Part shown: positions 18,990-28,546 of the stretch, piece after piece
Position numbering within the stretch: the stretch's first letter is position 1
How the letters are laid out: the number at the start of each line of letters is the position of its first letter
From: Flaccisagitta enflata
Taxonomy: Eukaryota; Chaetognatha; Sagittoidea; Aphragmophora
Assembly: GCA_965153355.1 (NCBI GenBank)
Contig: OZ231127.1
Span: 69,564,001 to 69,628,000, forward strand
Direction of reading: 5' to 3'
Length of the DNA: 64,000 nt
Translations under genes and position numbers: made by a program
Notes under the pieces: generated by a model
The model's database searches: none
What the model was told of the DNA's origin: nothing
Seen by the model: only the letters and a program-made list of their open reading frames with translations

Positions 18990-21900
18990 ATGGCGATGAG
19001 CTCATACAACCCACGTCCATCGTCTCCGGACATAGACATTGGACTTCGCGTTGTGGGTCAGAAGTCAAACAATAAAAAGAAAAGGCCGGGGAATAAAAAT
19101 AAGATTCAATGGAAGAACGAGGAAAGTGACAGAATCCTAGAGGAGGAAAATCGTTTGTTGAAAGCGGGCATGATCCGCAGACTCGAATTGGACACAAATT
19201 TGGTGACGTTTGTGAAAGATTGTGACTCTTTGAAGAGAGAGATGCTTGAAATAAGACGCGTGCAAAACGACTGTCGCGCAAACGGTAAAACCTGCTTCAT
19301 TGGCTTTGACACGGAACAAGAGCAAATTAGATTCAAGCCAAATCAGGTTTGCGTGATGCAGTTCTCTATCAAACTTTCGAGGTTTATTATCAAGACCATT
19401 GTGGTGTCAACAGACTTCTGCATTTTACCGACGCCTAAACATGCGGCTAAAAGTGGTCTTATCTTCCTTTGTGGTGAATTCTTAGACGTCATGGAAGATG
19501 ACAATACGTGCTTCGTCGGTGCCGCTCCTAAGGGTGACTTTGATGCAGTTAAGAGAAAGTTCTTTCTCCTTCCGGCCTATATTCGGTACATTGATGTTGC
19601 AAAAGTCTTCAAGACCATCCTCTTCATTGAGGGAAAAGACAGATTGTGGGAAGAAGAAGGAAAAGCTAAAGAAACATACTCCTTGAAAGACGTCTTTGAC
19701 TACGTTTATGCGAGTAACGGCGACGTCGTTGACATCAGAATGGAAAAGAATCGACGGACCACAAATGCCAAGTGGAACTGTGACTTCCGTCTGAATATTC
19801 CGTGGACTTCTGACATGGAAAAATACGCACCAGCAGATCCATTCTTCTCGTTAGCAACCTTCGATGGTGTGTGTAACTACACAAAAGACTGGAGGGCGAA
19901 AAAGTTCTTTATCGAGGATTTCAGAGAAAGCATTCTTGTCGGAGACTCGGAACCGATGGGTGAAAGACCGCCGATCGTCGTCGACTTTGAAAATTTGGCC
20001 AACGCGTACGTCTTAGTGGACATGGAAAAGCCATGGAGCGAGAATAGGTTACCATATTACATGTACGACGATGAAGAAAAAGATCTCTACTTCGAGGTTG
20101 AAAATGATGATGACGCCGCTTTGTCCGTTAACGACAACGCTGCCGCCGATTTGGATGATGACGGTGGCGCTGTGGCCGCAAACGGCGACGATGACGCCGC
20201 CTCATTCGTTAACGAAGACTGCCCCGCTGCCGTCGTTGTTGAGGGTGATGATGATGGTGGTGGTGGTGGTAGCGCCACTACGACGGCCGCCTCTTGGAAG
20301 GTTGTCATGGCTGGAGCCGTCACTGGTCCTGGTGGTGGTGACAACTACAACGACGACGACGCCGCCGTGGAATTCGACGACGACGACGTCGTTATGGCCA
20401 CCGTCAGAAAAAACGATGACGCCGCCTCGCCCGTTAACGAAGACGACGCCGCCACGGAATTTGACAACGGCAACGGCGTTACAACCACCGTCGAATATAG
20501 TGATGACGCCGCCTCGTCCGTTAACGAAAACGCCGCCACCGCGGAGGATGATGATGACGGCGTTTTGACCATCGTTAGGCGCGATGGCGCCGCCTCAGTC
20601 GTTAACGAAGACTTCGTCGCTGCCGTCGTTGCTGGCAGTGACGATGATGATGATGTTGATGGTGGTGGTGGTGGTTCGATTGCTGCAATCGCCGAACGAA
20701 ATGTTGGTGACTCTGGAGTTGCCAGTCATAACTACGAAAACTTTTGGATCACCATCAACAATGACAACGCCGCCGCGGCCGTTAACGATGATGATGACGC
20801 CGCTTCAGCCGTTAACGATAATTACGGTGAGGCCGCCTCCGCCGTTGATGATTTGGACGATGACGCCGCCTCCGCCGTTAACAATTTAAACGATGACGCC
20901 GCCTCCGCCGTTAACGATTTAAACGATGACGCCGCCTCAGTCGTTAACGATTTAAACGATGACGCCGCCTCTACGGTTAACGAATTTGACGAAGGCGCCG
21001 CCTCGGCTGTTATTGGAACAGTCGCGAAAAAGAGGAGAGGGTCAGACTCAACTCTTCCTGTTGACGTGAAAAAGGCCACGGCCACGGATTCGGGTATCAG
21101 CCTTGATGATTTATTGGGGAATCAAAACTACTCGTTAGACGACGACGAAGAGGCGCTAAATAGTCTTAAAATCGAAATTGGTCTAAACCTGTCCAAATCG
21201 GAGGGTGTGTGGGATTCATGCAAGAAGGCTATTGAGCATCTCTCAATTCACCCAATGGCGTCAAACCCTTATGAAATCTTAGCTGACATCATTCATTCCA
21301 TGTCTGACCTTGAGAAAAAGAAACACGCCGCCAAAACCAGTATTGAGGTCGCCGGCGATAATTGGGACTTGATGTTTAGGGAATTTGTGAAGAGAAAAAC
21401 CTTTGCAACCGAGCCTCTGCATCTCTTTCACAAACTTGGTCTTCATCACCTAATCAAACCCGAGTTTCTCATCCTTACTTACCGTGTCAAACGGCCTCCA
21501 AATCTCCTCCTCATCACTGACAAGCTCATCTCCGAAAACAAGCGCCAAATGGTCTCCACCTTCCTCAAGCGCGCGTCTGAATTTGCTCTATCTCCAATTG
21601 ACAAGAAAACGGAGGTCATTCAATCTTTCAGCTTTGTTCCACCTAATGACCCCCTTTTGCAAGTCGATGACAAGTTCCATGACGATGTCTCTATGGAAGT
21701 GATTCAAAAACAAGTCGCCAACTTCTGTAGGAAACATGAAATGCCCAACCCATTCTTTAACCACTTTGAGGGTGTTCAAGGTTATATTCAGACCTACTGC
21801 AAGCAGTTTGCCGCTGGTGAGATGGAAAAAGGCGAAGTGAAACAGAAAATCTTAAATTTCTGCACGACGGCCAACATTTCACGGGCCATCGTCGCCTTTG

Positions 21901-22637
21901 TCAGCCTCGATTTGCCTGAATTGGCTCATTCTTTGAGTATCGCAACAGGGGAAGTTATCCCGCTTCATCCTCTTCTTCCTCATCATGTTAAATGGAAGGA
22001 GGTAGAATGTGTTGACTCTCCGTCTCTCCACCTCCTTGACACGGGTCGGTCCGTCCATCATGTTCGACGCGGCGACGAACTGTTGGAAGCGCAAGAATAC
22101 GTGAGCAAATCTGACTTGGTTGTTTTAGGAGAGATTAAGAACAACGACCCTTTGATTTCGCGCGAATTTCACGCCATCCTGATCTACGTTGAAAGACATC
22201 TTTTCGTGTTGCGGGTCAATGAGTGGCAGATTGACAAGAAAATTATCGGTAAATTCTTCAAGACTCTAGCTGAGAAAAAGATCTACTGCCACTTTTCAAA
22301 ACCAACGGTGGAATTCATAAGATCCTTCAATTGCGCTTTTGCCCCTCCTAACATCGTTGATCACGGCCACATGGCAAAGGAGAAAAACATCAACTGCGAT
22401 CTTGATACCATTGCTCAGTCACTGTTTAGTGAAAACTATTGTAAACGCACAAGTGCTTCTCCGCGCGATTCCTCTTTGTCTGACGTTGCCAAGAAACATC
22501 TATTGATGAAATTTGAAATGCTTTTCCGTTATGCGATAAAACTTGTCAAAACCCCGCTGTGGAAAAACGCGAGATTGGCTACGTTTGAGATGTTTTTCAA
22601 AAGAAGCGGAAGATCCAAGTTCTTTAAATATCGTTAG
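18990..22637 (+). CDS. Two-part exonuclease protein: active DEDDy domain, acidic repeats, MUT-7/EXD3-like C-terminus (1215 aa)
   Basis: Residues ~100-295 form a WRN/RNase D-type 3'-5' exonuclease: GFDTEQ supplies D107 and E109, GDFD supplies D185, and KYAPADPF gives the Yx3D motif (Y279, D283), so the DEDDy set is complete. Residues ~370-680 are acidic, Ala/Val/Asn-rich, with 11-residue repeats (DDAASAVNDLN). Residues ~740-1005 look all-helical (LHLFHKLGLHHLIKP), like the helical half of MUT-7/EXD3 proteins. Residues ~1010-1180 have the strand pattern of a second exonuclease domain (LVVLGEIKN...FHAILIYVERHLFVLRV) without the DxE pair, so probably inactive. A Lys-rich N-terminus may be a nuclear signal. 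Known: MUT-7 processes RNA in small-RNA silencing of transposons. The match to MUT-7 is by eye and moderate; the DEDDy call is strong. Confidence 0.8.
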   Translation: MAMSSYNPRPSSPDIDIGLRVVGQKSNNKKKRPGNKNKIQWKNEESDRILEEENRLLKAGMIRRLELDTNLVTFVKDCDSLKREMLEIRRVQNDCRANGKTCFIGFDTEQEQIRFKPNQVCVMQFSIKLSRFIIKTIVVSTDFCILPTPKHAAKSGLIFLCGEFLDVMEDDNTCFVGAAPKGDFDAVKRKFFLLPAYIRYIDVAKVFKTILFIEGKDRLWEEEGKAKETYSLKDVFDYVYASNGDVVDIRMEKNRRTTNAKWNCDFRLNIPWTSDMEKYAPADPFFSLATFDGVCNYTKDWRAKKFFIEDFRESILVGDSEPMGERPPIVVDFENLANAYVLVDMEKPWSENRLPYYMYDDEEKDLYFEVENDDDAALSVNDNAAADLDDDGGAVAANGDDDAASFVNEDCPAAVVVEGDDDGGGGGSATTTAASWKVVMAGAVTGPGGGDNYNDDDAAVEFDDDDVVMATVRKNDDAASPVNEDDAATEFDNGNGVTTTVEYSDDAASSVNENAATAEDDDDGVLTIVRRDGAASVVNEDFVAAVVAGSDDDDDVDGGGGGSIAAIAERNVGDSGVASHNYENFWITINNDNAAAAVNDDDDAASAVNDNYGEAASAVDDLDDDAASAVNNLNDDAASAVNDLNDDAASVVNDLNDDAASTVNEFDEGAASAVIGTVAKKRRGSDSTLPVDVKKATATDSGISLDDLLGNQNYSLDDDEEALNSLKIEIGLNLSKSEGVWDSCKKAIEHLSIHPMASNPYEILADIIHSMSDLEKKKHAAKTSIEVAGDNWDLMFREFVKRKTFATEPLHLFHKLGLHHLIKPEFLILTYRVKRPPNLLLITDKLISENKRQMVSTFLKRASEFALSPIDKKTEVIQSFSFVPPNDPLLQVDDKFHDDVSMEVIQKQVANFCRKHEMPNPFFNHFEGVQGYIQTYCKQFAAGEMEKGEVKQKILNFCTTANISRAIVAFVSLDLPELAHSLSIATGEVIPLHPLLPHHVKWKEVECVDSPSLHLLDTGRSVHHVRRGDELLEAQEYVSKSDLVVLGEIKNNDPLISREFHAILIYVERHLFVLRVNEWQIDKKIIGKFFKTLAEKKIYCHFSKPTVEFIRSFNCAFAPPNIVDHGHMAKEKNINCDLDTIAQSLFSENYCKRTSASPRDSSLSDVAKKHLLMKFEMLFRYAIKLVKTPLWKNARLATFEMFFKRSGRSKFFKYR

Positions 22638-23106
22638 ATTAATTTCTTACTTGTCATTTGTGATATTTTCCCCACTTCTCAAGCTTAAGATTTTCCTCTG
22701 ATTTATATTTATTTCGATTTTATTCCTATCCTTCCTCCTCTCCCTGGGAGCAAATGTGTGGTTGGATTTTTCTCTTTAAGCTAAAATTAACATTTAACCT
22801 TAAATCTAGCTTACTTCCTCTCCCTGGTGAGCAAACGTGTGGTAAGCATTAACATGAGAATTTAATATATTTATCTAAAGGAAAATTTTGAGTCTCTTCC
22901 CCCCCCCCCTAACTGTGATATATTATGTAAGAAGTTAAGTATTTATCTACCTCATTTACGTCATTGTTTATTCCATTTACTTCAATCGTTGATCAAGTTT
23001 ATGCAAAGAAAGCCGTTTTTGTTATGGAAATTTACATCCTACTTTCTTGTAGAAGATAAAATTTCAATCAATTTGATTCACGCGATTATATCGTTCCAAA
23101 TTAACG
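22638..23106 (+). other. Exonuclease/F-box spacer with a duplicated motif
   Basis: T-rich 469-bp spacer. CTTCCTCCTCTCCCTGGGAG plus CAAATGTGTGGT near 22732-22764 recurs as CTTCCTCTCCCTGGTGAGCA plus AACGTGTGGT near 22814-22843. A run of 10 C lies at 22899. The motif may be regulatory for the F-box ORF, paralleling the repeats upstream of the exonuclease. Confidence 0.55.
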
Positions 23107-24369
23107 ATGGGAAACTCAATGACCAAGATCGATGTTCTCATTCAAGACAAGATCGGGTCTTATCTCATGGTTCAAGATGCAAAAGCTCTTATGCAAACAT
23201 GCAAGCTGGCCCACCGTTACATCTTTCTCAATCGCCGTTACTGGCTGACCAAGGCCCGCCAGCTTCATGCATTGGATCCTGCCATTTTTCCTCAACTGAA
23301 AGAGGCGGACCAGTACGATCTAGGGCAACTCATCAAACTTGTGTGTGATGGTAGCACGCAATGCAACGACATCAGGAAGTTGATCTTCAAGGGCGAATGG
23401 GTCACAAGGATGACGGTGCCAATCAAGGACAACGGCGTTCAATGCATCACGGTCGACGTCAAAAGGTCACTTCTTGGCATTGCTCTAAATAAGGAGATCC
23501 AAATTCGTTCGCTCGCCAATTTGACCGATCCGCCGCTGTGCACGATCTCTACCGAAGTTAAGGTTCATAAGCAAATCGTCCTTCACGAGAATCTCCTTTT
23601 CTCCCGTCCTCCCAAAGCCAAGAAGTACAATCATACTGACGTCGTTAATTGGCACGCCAATTCTCCGCTGGAATCGTTGCCAGGAGAAAATTATTACCAC
23701 GGCACCAATTTGATCAAGTCTGACCGACGTCTGGCCACTTACAACCTCCATGCTAACGAGATCAAGATCTACAGCCTCGGCATTGACCAATACGAAAGAA
23801 GGCCCACGATCATTTCCTACAAAGGAACGCACGCGCGTACGTGGGTTTACGACTTCCAATTTCGAGGCCCAAGCATCCTCGTCCTCCTCCACCAACTTGG
23901 CGGTTTCTACTTCGAGCAGCGCGACATTGGCCAAAATCGCGTTATCCTTCGTTTCCTTGTCGCCTCCCCAACGTGCTATCACGAGCCGAAAATTGCACAT
24001 CCTCACGTCCTTCTGGTTCAGACGCCGGAAGCGGCCCATTGGGATGACGAGACCAAATACCGCGTCTATGGTCGCAACCAATTCATCGAAGAGCCAAGAC
24101 CGGGAGATGATGGTGCCGTTTTGCCGCGTTTCCTTGGCCATTTCCCTGCGTCTGGGATGCTCCGTTCCAACAACGACAACGCCCTCTTCTTGGCGCTGGT
24201 TCATCGTGGCTCCGAGAGAACCAACTTCTACTTCATCGGTGGAAAGCAATTCCGCCCATGCGACTTCGTCAACAAAGTGATTCCTCCAGGCTGTTTCGAG
24301 CCCTGTGGACTTTCCATGATCTACTCTGACGGATCCAACATCACCCACACTCGGTTCCACATGGCGTAA
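23107..24369 (+). CDS. F-box-like protein with propeller-like C-terminus (420 aa)
   Basis: Residues ~8-50 follow an F-box pattern (VLIQDKIGSYLMVQDAKALM, then TCKLAHRYI and YWLTKARQL), the part that binds SKP1 in SCF ubiquitin ligases. Residues ~105-415 consist of short beta-strand-like segments (VQCITVDVKRSLLGIALNKE, VYDFQFRGPSILVLLHQLGG) resembling WD40/propeller blades, the usual substrate-binding part, but no canonical GH...WD pairs are visible. Intronless, 470 bp downstream of the exonuclease ORF and on the same strand. The F-box is inferred from pattern alone, and no specific substrate can be suggested from sequence. Confidence 0.55.
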   Translation: MGNSMTKIDVLIQDKIGSYLMVQDAKALMQTCKLAHRYIFLNRRYWLTKARQLHALDPAIFPQLKEADQYDLGQLIKLVCDGSTQCNDIRKLIFKGEWVTRMTVPIKDNGVQCITVDVKRSLLGIALNKEIQIRSLANLTDPPLCTISTEVKVHKQIVLHENLLFSRPPKAKKYNHTDVVNWHANSPLESLPGENYYHGTNLIKSDRRLATYNLHANEIKIYSLGIDQYERRPTIISYKGTHARTWVYDFQFRGPSILVLLHQLGGFYFEQRDIGQNRVILRFLVASPTCYHEPKIAHPHVLLVQTPEAAHWDDETKYRVYGRNQFIEEPRPGDDGAVLPRFLGHFPASGMLRSNNDNALFLALVHRGSERTNFYFIGGKQFRPCDFVNKVIPPGCFEPCGLSMIYSDGSNITHTRFHMA

Positions 24370-24700
24370 AATCGTTTCTAAGTAACTCGTGTTGTATTTT
24401 GCTTCCTAGATTATGTGATTTCGATTTTTCCTCTTTACAAGGATCGTGATATTTTCGGATTTTGTGGCGTTTTTCTCGTTGGATTAATCATGAACTTTCT
24501 ATCTAGTGATTACGATTAGCTTCATTCTTTACTTGGCTGTGAGACACTTTCTTTATACTCATTCTTTTTTTTTCTATTTTCGATCGTTTTTCCGTGAAAT
24601 TTAATGCCATTTTTGTCAAGTCATCAAATAAGTCTTTTCTCGTAGTACGTTTCTTTTCTGCCCCCCCCCCTCATTGGTAATTGATTTTGTTCCCTATAAC
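24370..24700 (+). other. Region downstream of the F-box ORF
   Basis: T-rich, with no ORF and a run of 10 C at 24661. It leads into the A-rich tract. Confidence 0.4.
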
Positions 24701-24866
24701 AAAAAAAAAAAAAACAAAACAAAACAAAAAACAAAAAAACAAAACAAAAAACAAAACAAAAAAAAAACAAAACGTAAAAAAAAAAAAAAAAAAAAAAAAC
24801 CAAAACAAAACAAAACAAAACCAAAAAAAAAAAAATAATAATAAAAAAAAAAAAAAAAAAAAAAAA
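24701..24866 (+). repeat. A-rich tract, (A)n with AAAAC and AATA interruptions
   Basis: About 165 bp of almost pure A with C interruptions (AAAACAAAACAAAAC), then AATAATAATAAAAA. On the coding strand of the upstream ORFs this resembles a reverse-transcribed, expanded poly(A) tail, but it may equally be a simple repeat. Confidence 0.85.
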
Positions 24867-25801
24867 GTAAAAATAAACTACAATATTGATTGAATGGGAA
24901 CAATTCAAAATTTATCATGATAAGGTACACTTTACCCCTCAATTTCAGTCAATTTGATATTTTGATTTGCCCCTTTTCTCCCTTTCATCCGTCCATATGT
25001 TTCTTGTTTCATGCCCCCCCACTACATATTGATCACGTTATCTACCTCAATTTTCGCTCGTCCTTTTTGGCATTAACTTTATACATCGGTCTACTTATTT
25101 TTGGCCTCTTCCCTCAATGATTACGTTTCCAGTTTTTCTAAAATCAAGTTTACCATTATTTACACTTCTATTATTATCGTTCCGTCTTTTACGTTTTCTG
25201 CTGTCCTCATTTTTCTTCCTTTTAGTTTTCTTCTTATCTTTCTTTTTTTTTCCGTGTATCTTTCAGCATTTTATTTCCTACTCCAGTGATTTCGTCGCTG
25301 TCCTTGAGGCATGTGGTTACGATTTCACTGCTTCCCCTCTTTGAAAATGAGGGCATTTTCGTCTTGGAAAGGCCGACGTTATGTAACAGAGAGTAAGTAA
25401 CCGCCGTGACCGATGAGTAATTTAGTAAAGGAGATCCGAAGGATCTCATTAGCATATTGCAGTACAGTCTTTGGACTTGGTAATTTTCATCATGATAATG
25501 ATTAATGGTTTTGATACTTAGTTATCTTGATTCGTCTCATTGTCTAGTATTGTTTAGTGTATGAACATTTTGGAATGGTTGATATTTAGTATGAAAAATA
25601 TGGGTCTGGAATACTCAACTTGGATGACTTGGGTATATTTCATAGGGTTTAATGTGGTTCAAACTAAGTATGATCATCCAGCTTGGGCATTCCCAACCCA
25701 GCTCTGGATAAGTTGCTTGACAACCATTCCACCTCCCTCACTACAAGGCATAGCAATCTTCAGTGTAATATGGATAAAATACAGTTAGCTTCTTCTCCTT
25801 T
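24867..25801 (+). other. Right subterminal region of the giant element
   Basis: No convincing gene. Includes T/C-rich sequence (25110-25260) and short inverted motifs (TGGAATGGTTG near 25569 and CAACCATTCCA near 25721). The last bases before the right repeat, AGCTTCTTCTCCTTT, are pyrimidine-rich, so a purine tract on the minus strand abuts the repeat. Confidence 0.4.
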
Positions 25802-26036
25802 CATCTCAGATGATTTGTCCTCATAAACAATTGAGTAAGGACTAGGAGATACGATGCGCAGGCGATTGGGCAGTTAGCCTACTCATGACCAAGGAGGAAT
25901 TCTACAGTCAGGATCGTCGAGGAACAGTCAAAAAGGTAATTCTTGAGTCAGAGTGTGGAAGTCGTTCTCAGGCCCTCAAATGGCCCATCTCATCAGATAG
26001 CCTCATCTTTCCTTGGATGAATAGGCCGCTGTCTCA
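25802..26036 (-). repeat. Right 235-bp inverted terminal repeat
   Basis: Exact reverse complement of 5202-5436. It ends ...GGCCGCTGTCTCA and is followed by AATG. It lacks the additional 59-bp inner copy found on the left. Confidence 0.92.
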
Positions 26037-26044
26037 AATGCTAC

Positions 26045-26140
26045 AGTCATTCTTTCATTCATTCATTCATTCATTCATTCATTCATTCATTCATTCATTC
26101 ATTCATTCATTCATTCTTTCATTCATTCATTTATTCATTA
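26045..26140 (+). repeat. (TTCA)n microsatellite
   Basis: ATTC/TTCA array starting 9 bp outside the right end of the giant element. The element is bracketed by TTCA-rich DNA on both sides. Confidence 0.9.
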
Positions 26141-26950
26141 ATTCATTTCAGACGGACTGATGAGAGCACCATCAGTAAAAAATCGACTTTTTTACATCTG
26201 CTTCTACAGTTAATAGAAAAAAATTGGGGTCATATTGATCAAAAATTCATTTACCATCAGCTAGAGCAGCAAAAACACTTCAATTTGGTCACCAATTTCG
26301 TGCAAATTGGTCTATCCAAAGCCAAAATATGTTGAAATCCGTGAAAGATGTTATTATTGCCACTGAATTTGAGACTGCAATTTAACCACCATAACCCTCA
26401 TCTTTGAAATGCTGTAAAATCTCAACAAATGAAGATAGAAACATGCGGATTGCACCGCTGGTTAGCTCTTGAACTCTAGTTTTATAATCTCATGGATTTT
26501 GAGTCTTTTTTCTCAGGCCAAGTGACCCAATTTTGAGATTGAAATGACCTAAAAACAAGATTAGTACCACAGCCACCACCAAATGCACATCAAAATTTGA
26601 TAAGTGCTAGTTGCAAAATTCATTCAAAAACCCGTTCATTGGTCCTCGGCCCTCTATTTGGCCATATGGAATGCAAAAAACATCGGGCTGGGGTTGTCAT
26701 AATGAATTTGGGGCAAAGTCTGCTATCTAATCAGTACGACGGACCATTCAGACCAACGTACAGAAGCGCGCGCATGTGACTAAAAAGCCCAAACAAATAC
26801 CAATGCATATCATTGGCGAGCTCATCGGTTCGTATGGCGGTATGGGTGTCAAGTTCTTTCTCTCGTTCGTGTTGCTTGATAAACCTGAAGCTAAATCATC
26901 TTTGTTTTTGTCATTGTCTTGTTCTTTTGTCCGTTTTACATGTACTACAT
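26141..26950 (+). other. Intron 4, unannotated single-copy or old repeat DNA
   Basis: No exon-like ORF. The block AACACTTCAATTTGGTCACC near 26275 has an inverted relative at about 35764-35785, suggesting an old shared repeat. Confidence 0.3.
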
Positions 26951-26959
26951 GAGATAAAA

Positions 26960-27735
26960 GTCATCTATTATTATGAAAGCGTACCCCCAGTCGCCAACAC
27001 ATTGGCCATCACGTTTTGACGGGACGAGGTGGCTCCCTCGCCATAATAACAATTGAATGCAAGAACGACGAAGACTGTCGGAAGAACTAGAAAAGGCCAA
27101 CAGGGCAGGATTTATCAGATCTTTAATAAACATCTGGGAAAAAAAGACTCGCAGGCATATTTGTCGATGTTCACACCAGGTAAAAAACGACTGTGAGAAT
27201 TGGGTTATCTCCGAGATTTATAAAAGAAATGTTACGATGATGCTCTCATTGGCATAGAATGGAGGGAAATCCAAAGCGGACTTTTACTCACCTACAGCAA
27301 AGAGAAATAGTATCGCTGCTACATACAAATTAGCTTTTCTTTCAGGCGAAATCGTTTTACAAGAGCTGCCATTTTGCTTCATCCATTCATTCATCCATTC
27401 ATTCATTCATTCATTCATTCATTCATTCATTCATTCATTCATTCATTCATTCATTCATTCTTTCATTCATTCATTCATTCATTCATTCATTCACTTTTTG
27501 ATACATCTATTCGATTACTTAGTCATACATCCATTAATTCATTCATTCATTCAATCATTCCTTCATTCATTTTTTATTCATTTATTCATTTATTCCTTCA
27601 TTCGTTCATTCATTCATTCATTCATTTATTCATTGATTCCATCTCCCATTATCCATTCTTTCATTCATTCATTCATTCATTCATTCATTCATTCATTCAT
27701 TCATTCATTCATTCATTCATTCATTCATTCATCTC
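26960..27735 (+). repeat. Diverged retroposon-like repeat, copy 3, with long (ATTC)n tail
   Basis: CACGTTTTGACGGGACGAGG...CCCTCGCC and TACAAATTAGCTTTT match the block order of the copies at 4040 and 4620. It is followed at 27370-27735 by a long, slightly interrupted TTCA array that reaches to within 5 bp of exon 4's donor. Confidence 0.45.
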
Positions 27736-27739
27736 TCAC

Positions 27740-27971
27740 CTTATCCCTGCCAGATTCGGCCTTCATGATGTTATCGGCGAACGAGTCGAGAACTGTTCTC
27801 TGTTTGGCGGCTCGATGTTTCTTGGCCGTCAGCGTCTCCTTTTGTCGTTTCGCATCCGCCAACTCTCTCGTCAAGTCGACGAAGTGTTGGTGATTCTCAT
27901 CTTCCTCCGGCGCCACCGGTATCGCTCGATACAAAACCTCCTGAATGCATCCGCGACCGTGAAGCTCCACT
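27740..27971 (-). CDS. DUF4140-DUF4139 protein, exon 4 (end of DUF4140, start of coiled coil)
   Basis: Minus-strand exon with acceptor TTTCTCTTGGCAACAG (AG at 27972-27973), donor AAG|GTGAGA, phase 2 in and phase 0 out (232 nt). With exon 3 it spells DSI-R-VELHGRGCIQEVLY, the conserved end of DUF4140 (dSIRVeG.G...i.dV.y), followed by a charged helix (VDLTRELADAKRQKETL) that continues in exon 5. The junctions on both sides agree in phase and in family order. Confidence 0.9.
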
Positions 27972-27973
27972 CT

Positions 27974-28099
27974 GTTGCCAAGAGAAAGAAGGGAAGGGGA
28001 AAGATGTGAGAATGATAATTTTCCTTCGCTATTCAAAAATTTTACTAAAAGAGAAGAGGGAATCCTGAACGACTGAAATATGATAAACTGTGACAATCG
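27974..28099 (-). other. Intron 3, exon-proximal part
   Basis: Pyrimidine tract and branch region (minus strand) for exon 4; no other feature. Confidence 0.4.
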
Positions 28100-28146
28100 T
28101 TATCGACTTTATCATTTTCATCGTTTTCATCATTTTCATCATCATT

Positions 28147-28205
<59 letters not shown>

Positions 28206-28212
28206 TATCATT

Positions 28213-28296
<84 letters not shown>

Positions 28297-28363
28297 GTCA
28301 TCGTCATCATCATCATCATCGCTTCATCATTTTCATCATTTTCATCATTGCATTTTCATCATT

Positions 28364-28422
<59 letters not shown>

Positions 28423-28491
28423 TATCATTATCATTATCATTATCATTATCATTATCATTATCATTATCATCATCATCATCATCATCATCAA

Positions 28492-28525
<34 letters not shown>

Positions 28526-28546
28526 GTCATCGTCATCATCATCATG
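28100..28546 (+). repeat. (ATC)n / (ATTATC)n microsatellite
   Basis: About 445 bp of TCA/ATC triplets with a block of ATTATC hexamers at 28420-28468 and occasional GTC. The long His, Ile, Met and Asp ORFs in all frames are artefacts of the repeat. Confidence 0.95.

Larger units (their letters stand above)
5202..26036 (+). mobile_element. Giant 20.8-kb element: Ty3-like gag-pol plus exonuclease and F-box ORFs between inverted repeats
   Basis: Seen: 235 bp at 5202-5436 is an exact inverted copy of 25802-26036. The outer ends are TGAGACAG... and ...CTGTCTCA, and the four bases outside each end are AATG. Between them lie two leader-gag copies, pol, a DEDDy exonuclease ORF and an F-box-like ORF, all plus strand and intronless, in an intron of a minus-strand gene. 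Known: retroviral-type integrases act on TG...CA ends and make 4-6 bp target duplications. LTR elements have direct repeats; DIRS elements have inverted ones but a tyrosine recombinase; Ginger DNA transposons pair a Ty3-like integrase with inverted repeats but lack RT. Inference: one transposition unit of unusual design. Alternative: a retroelement cluster with a foldback MITE on each side by chance. The 328-bp foldback at 5202-5529 taken alone has no matching flanks (AATG/TTGG), which favours the large unit. Confidence 0.55.

Noticed and set aside
23485-24360. Minus-strand 291-aa ORF opposite the F-box ORF
   Set aside because: Antisense shadow. The plus frame has the F-box-like start and better residue composition.
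28140-28546. CRISPR-like array
   Set aside because: No spacers. Triplet microsatellite in a eukaryotic genome.
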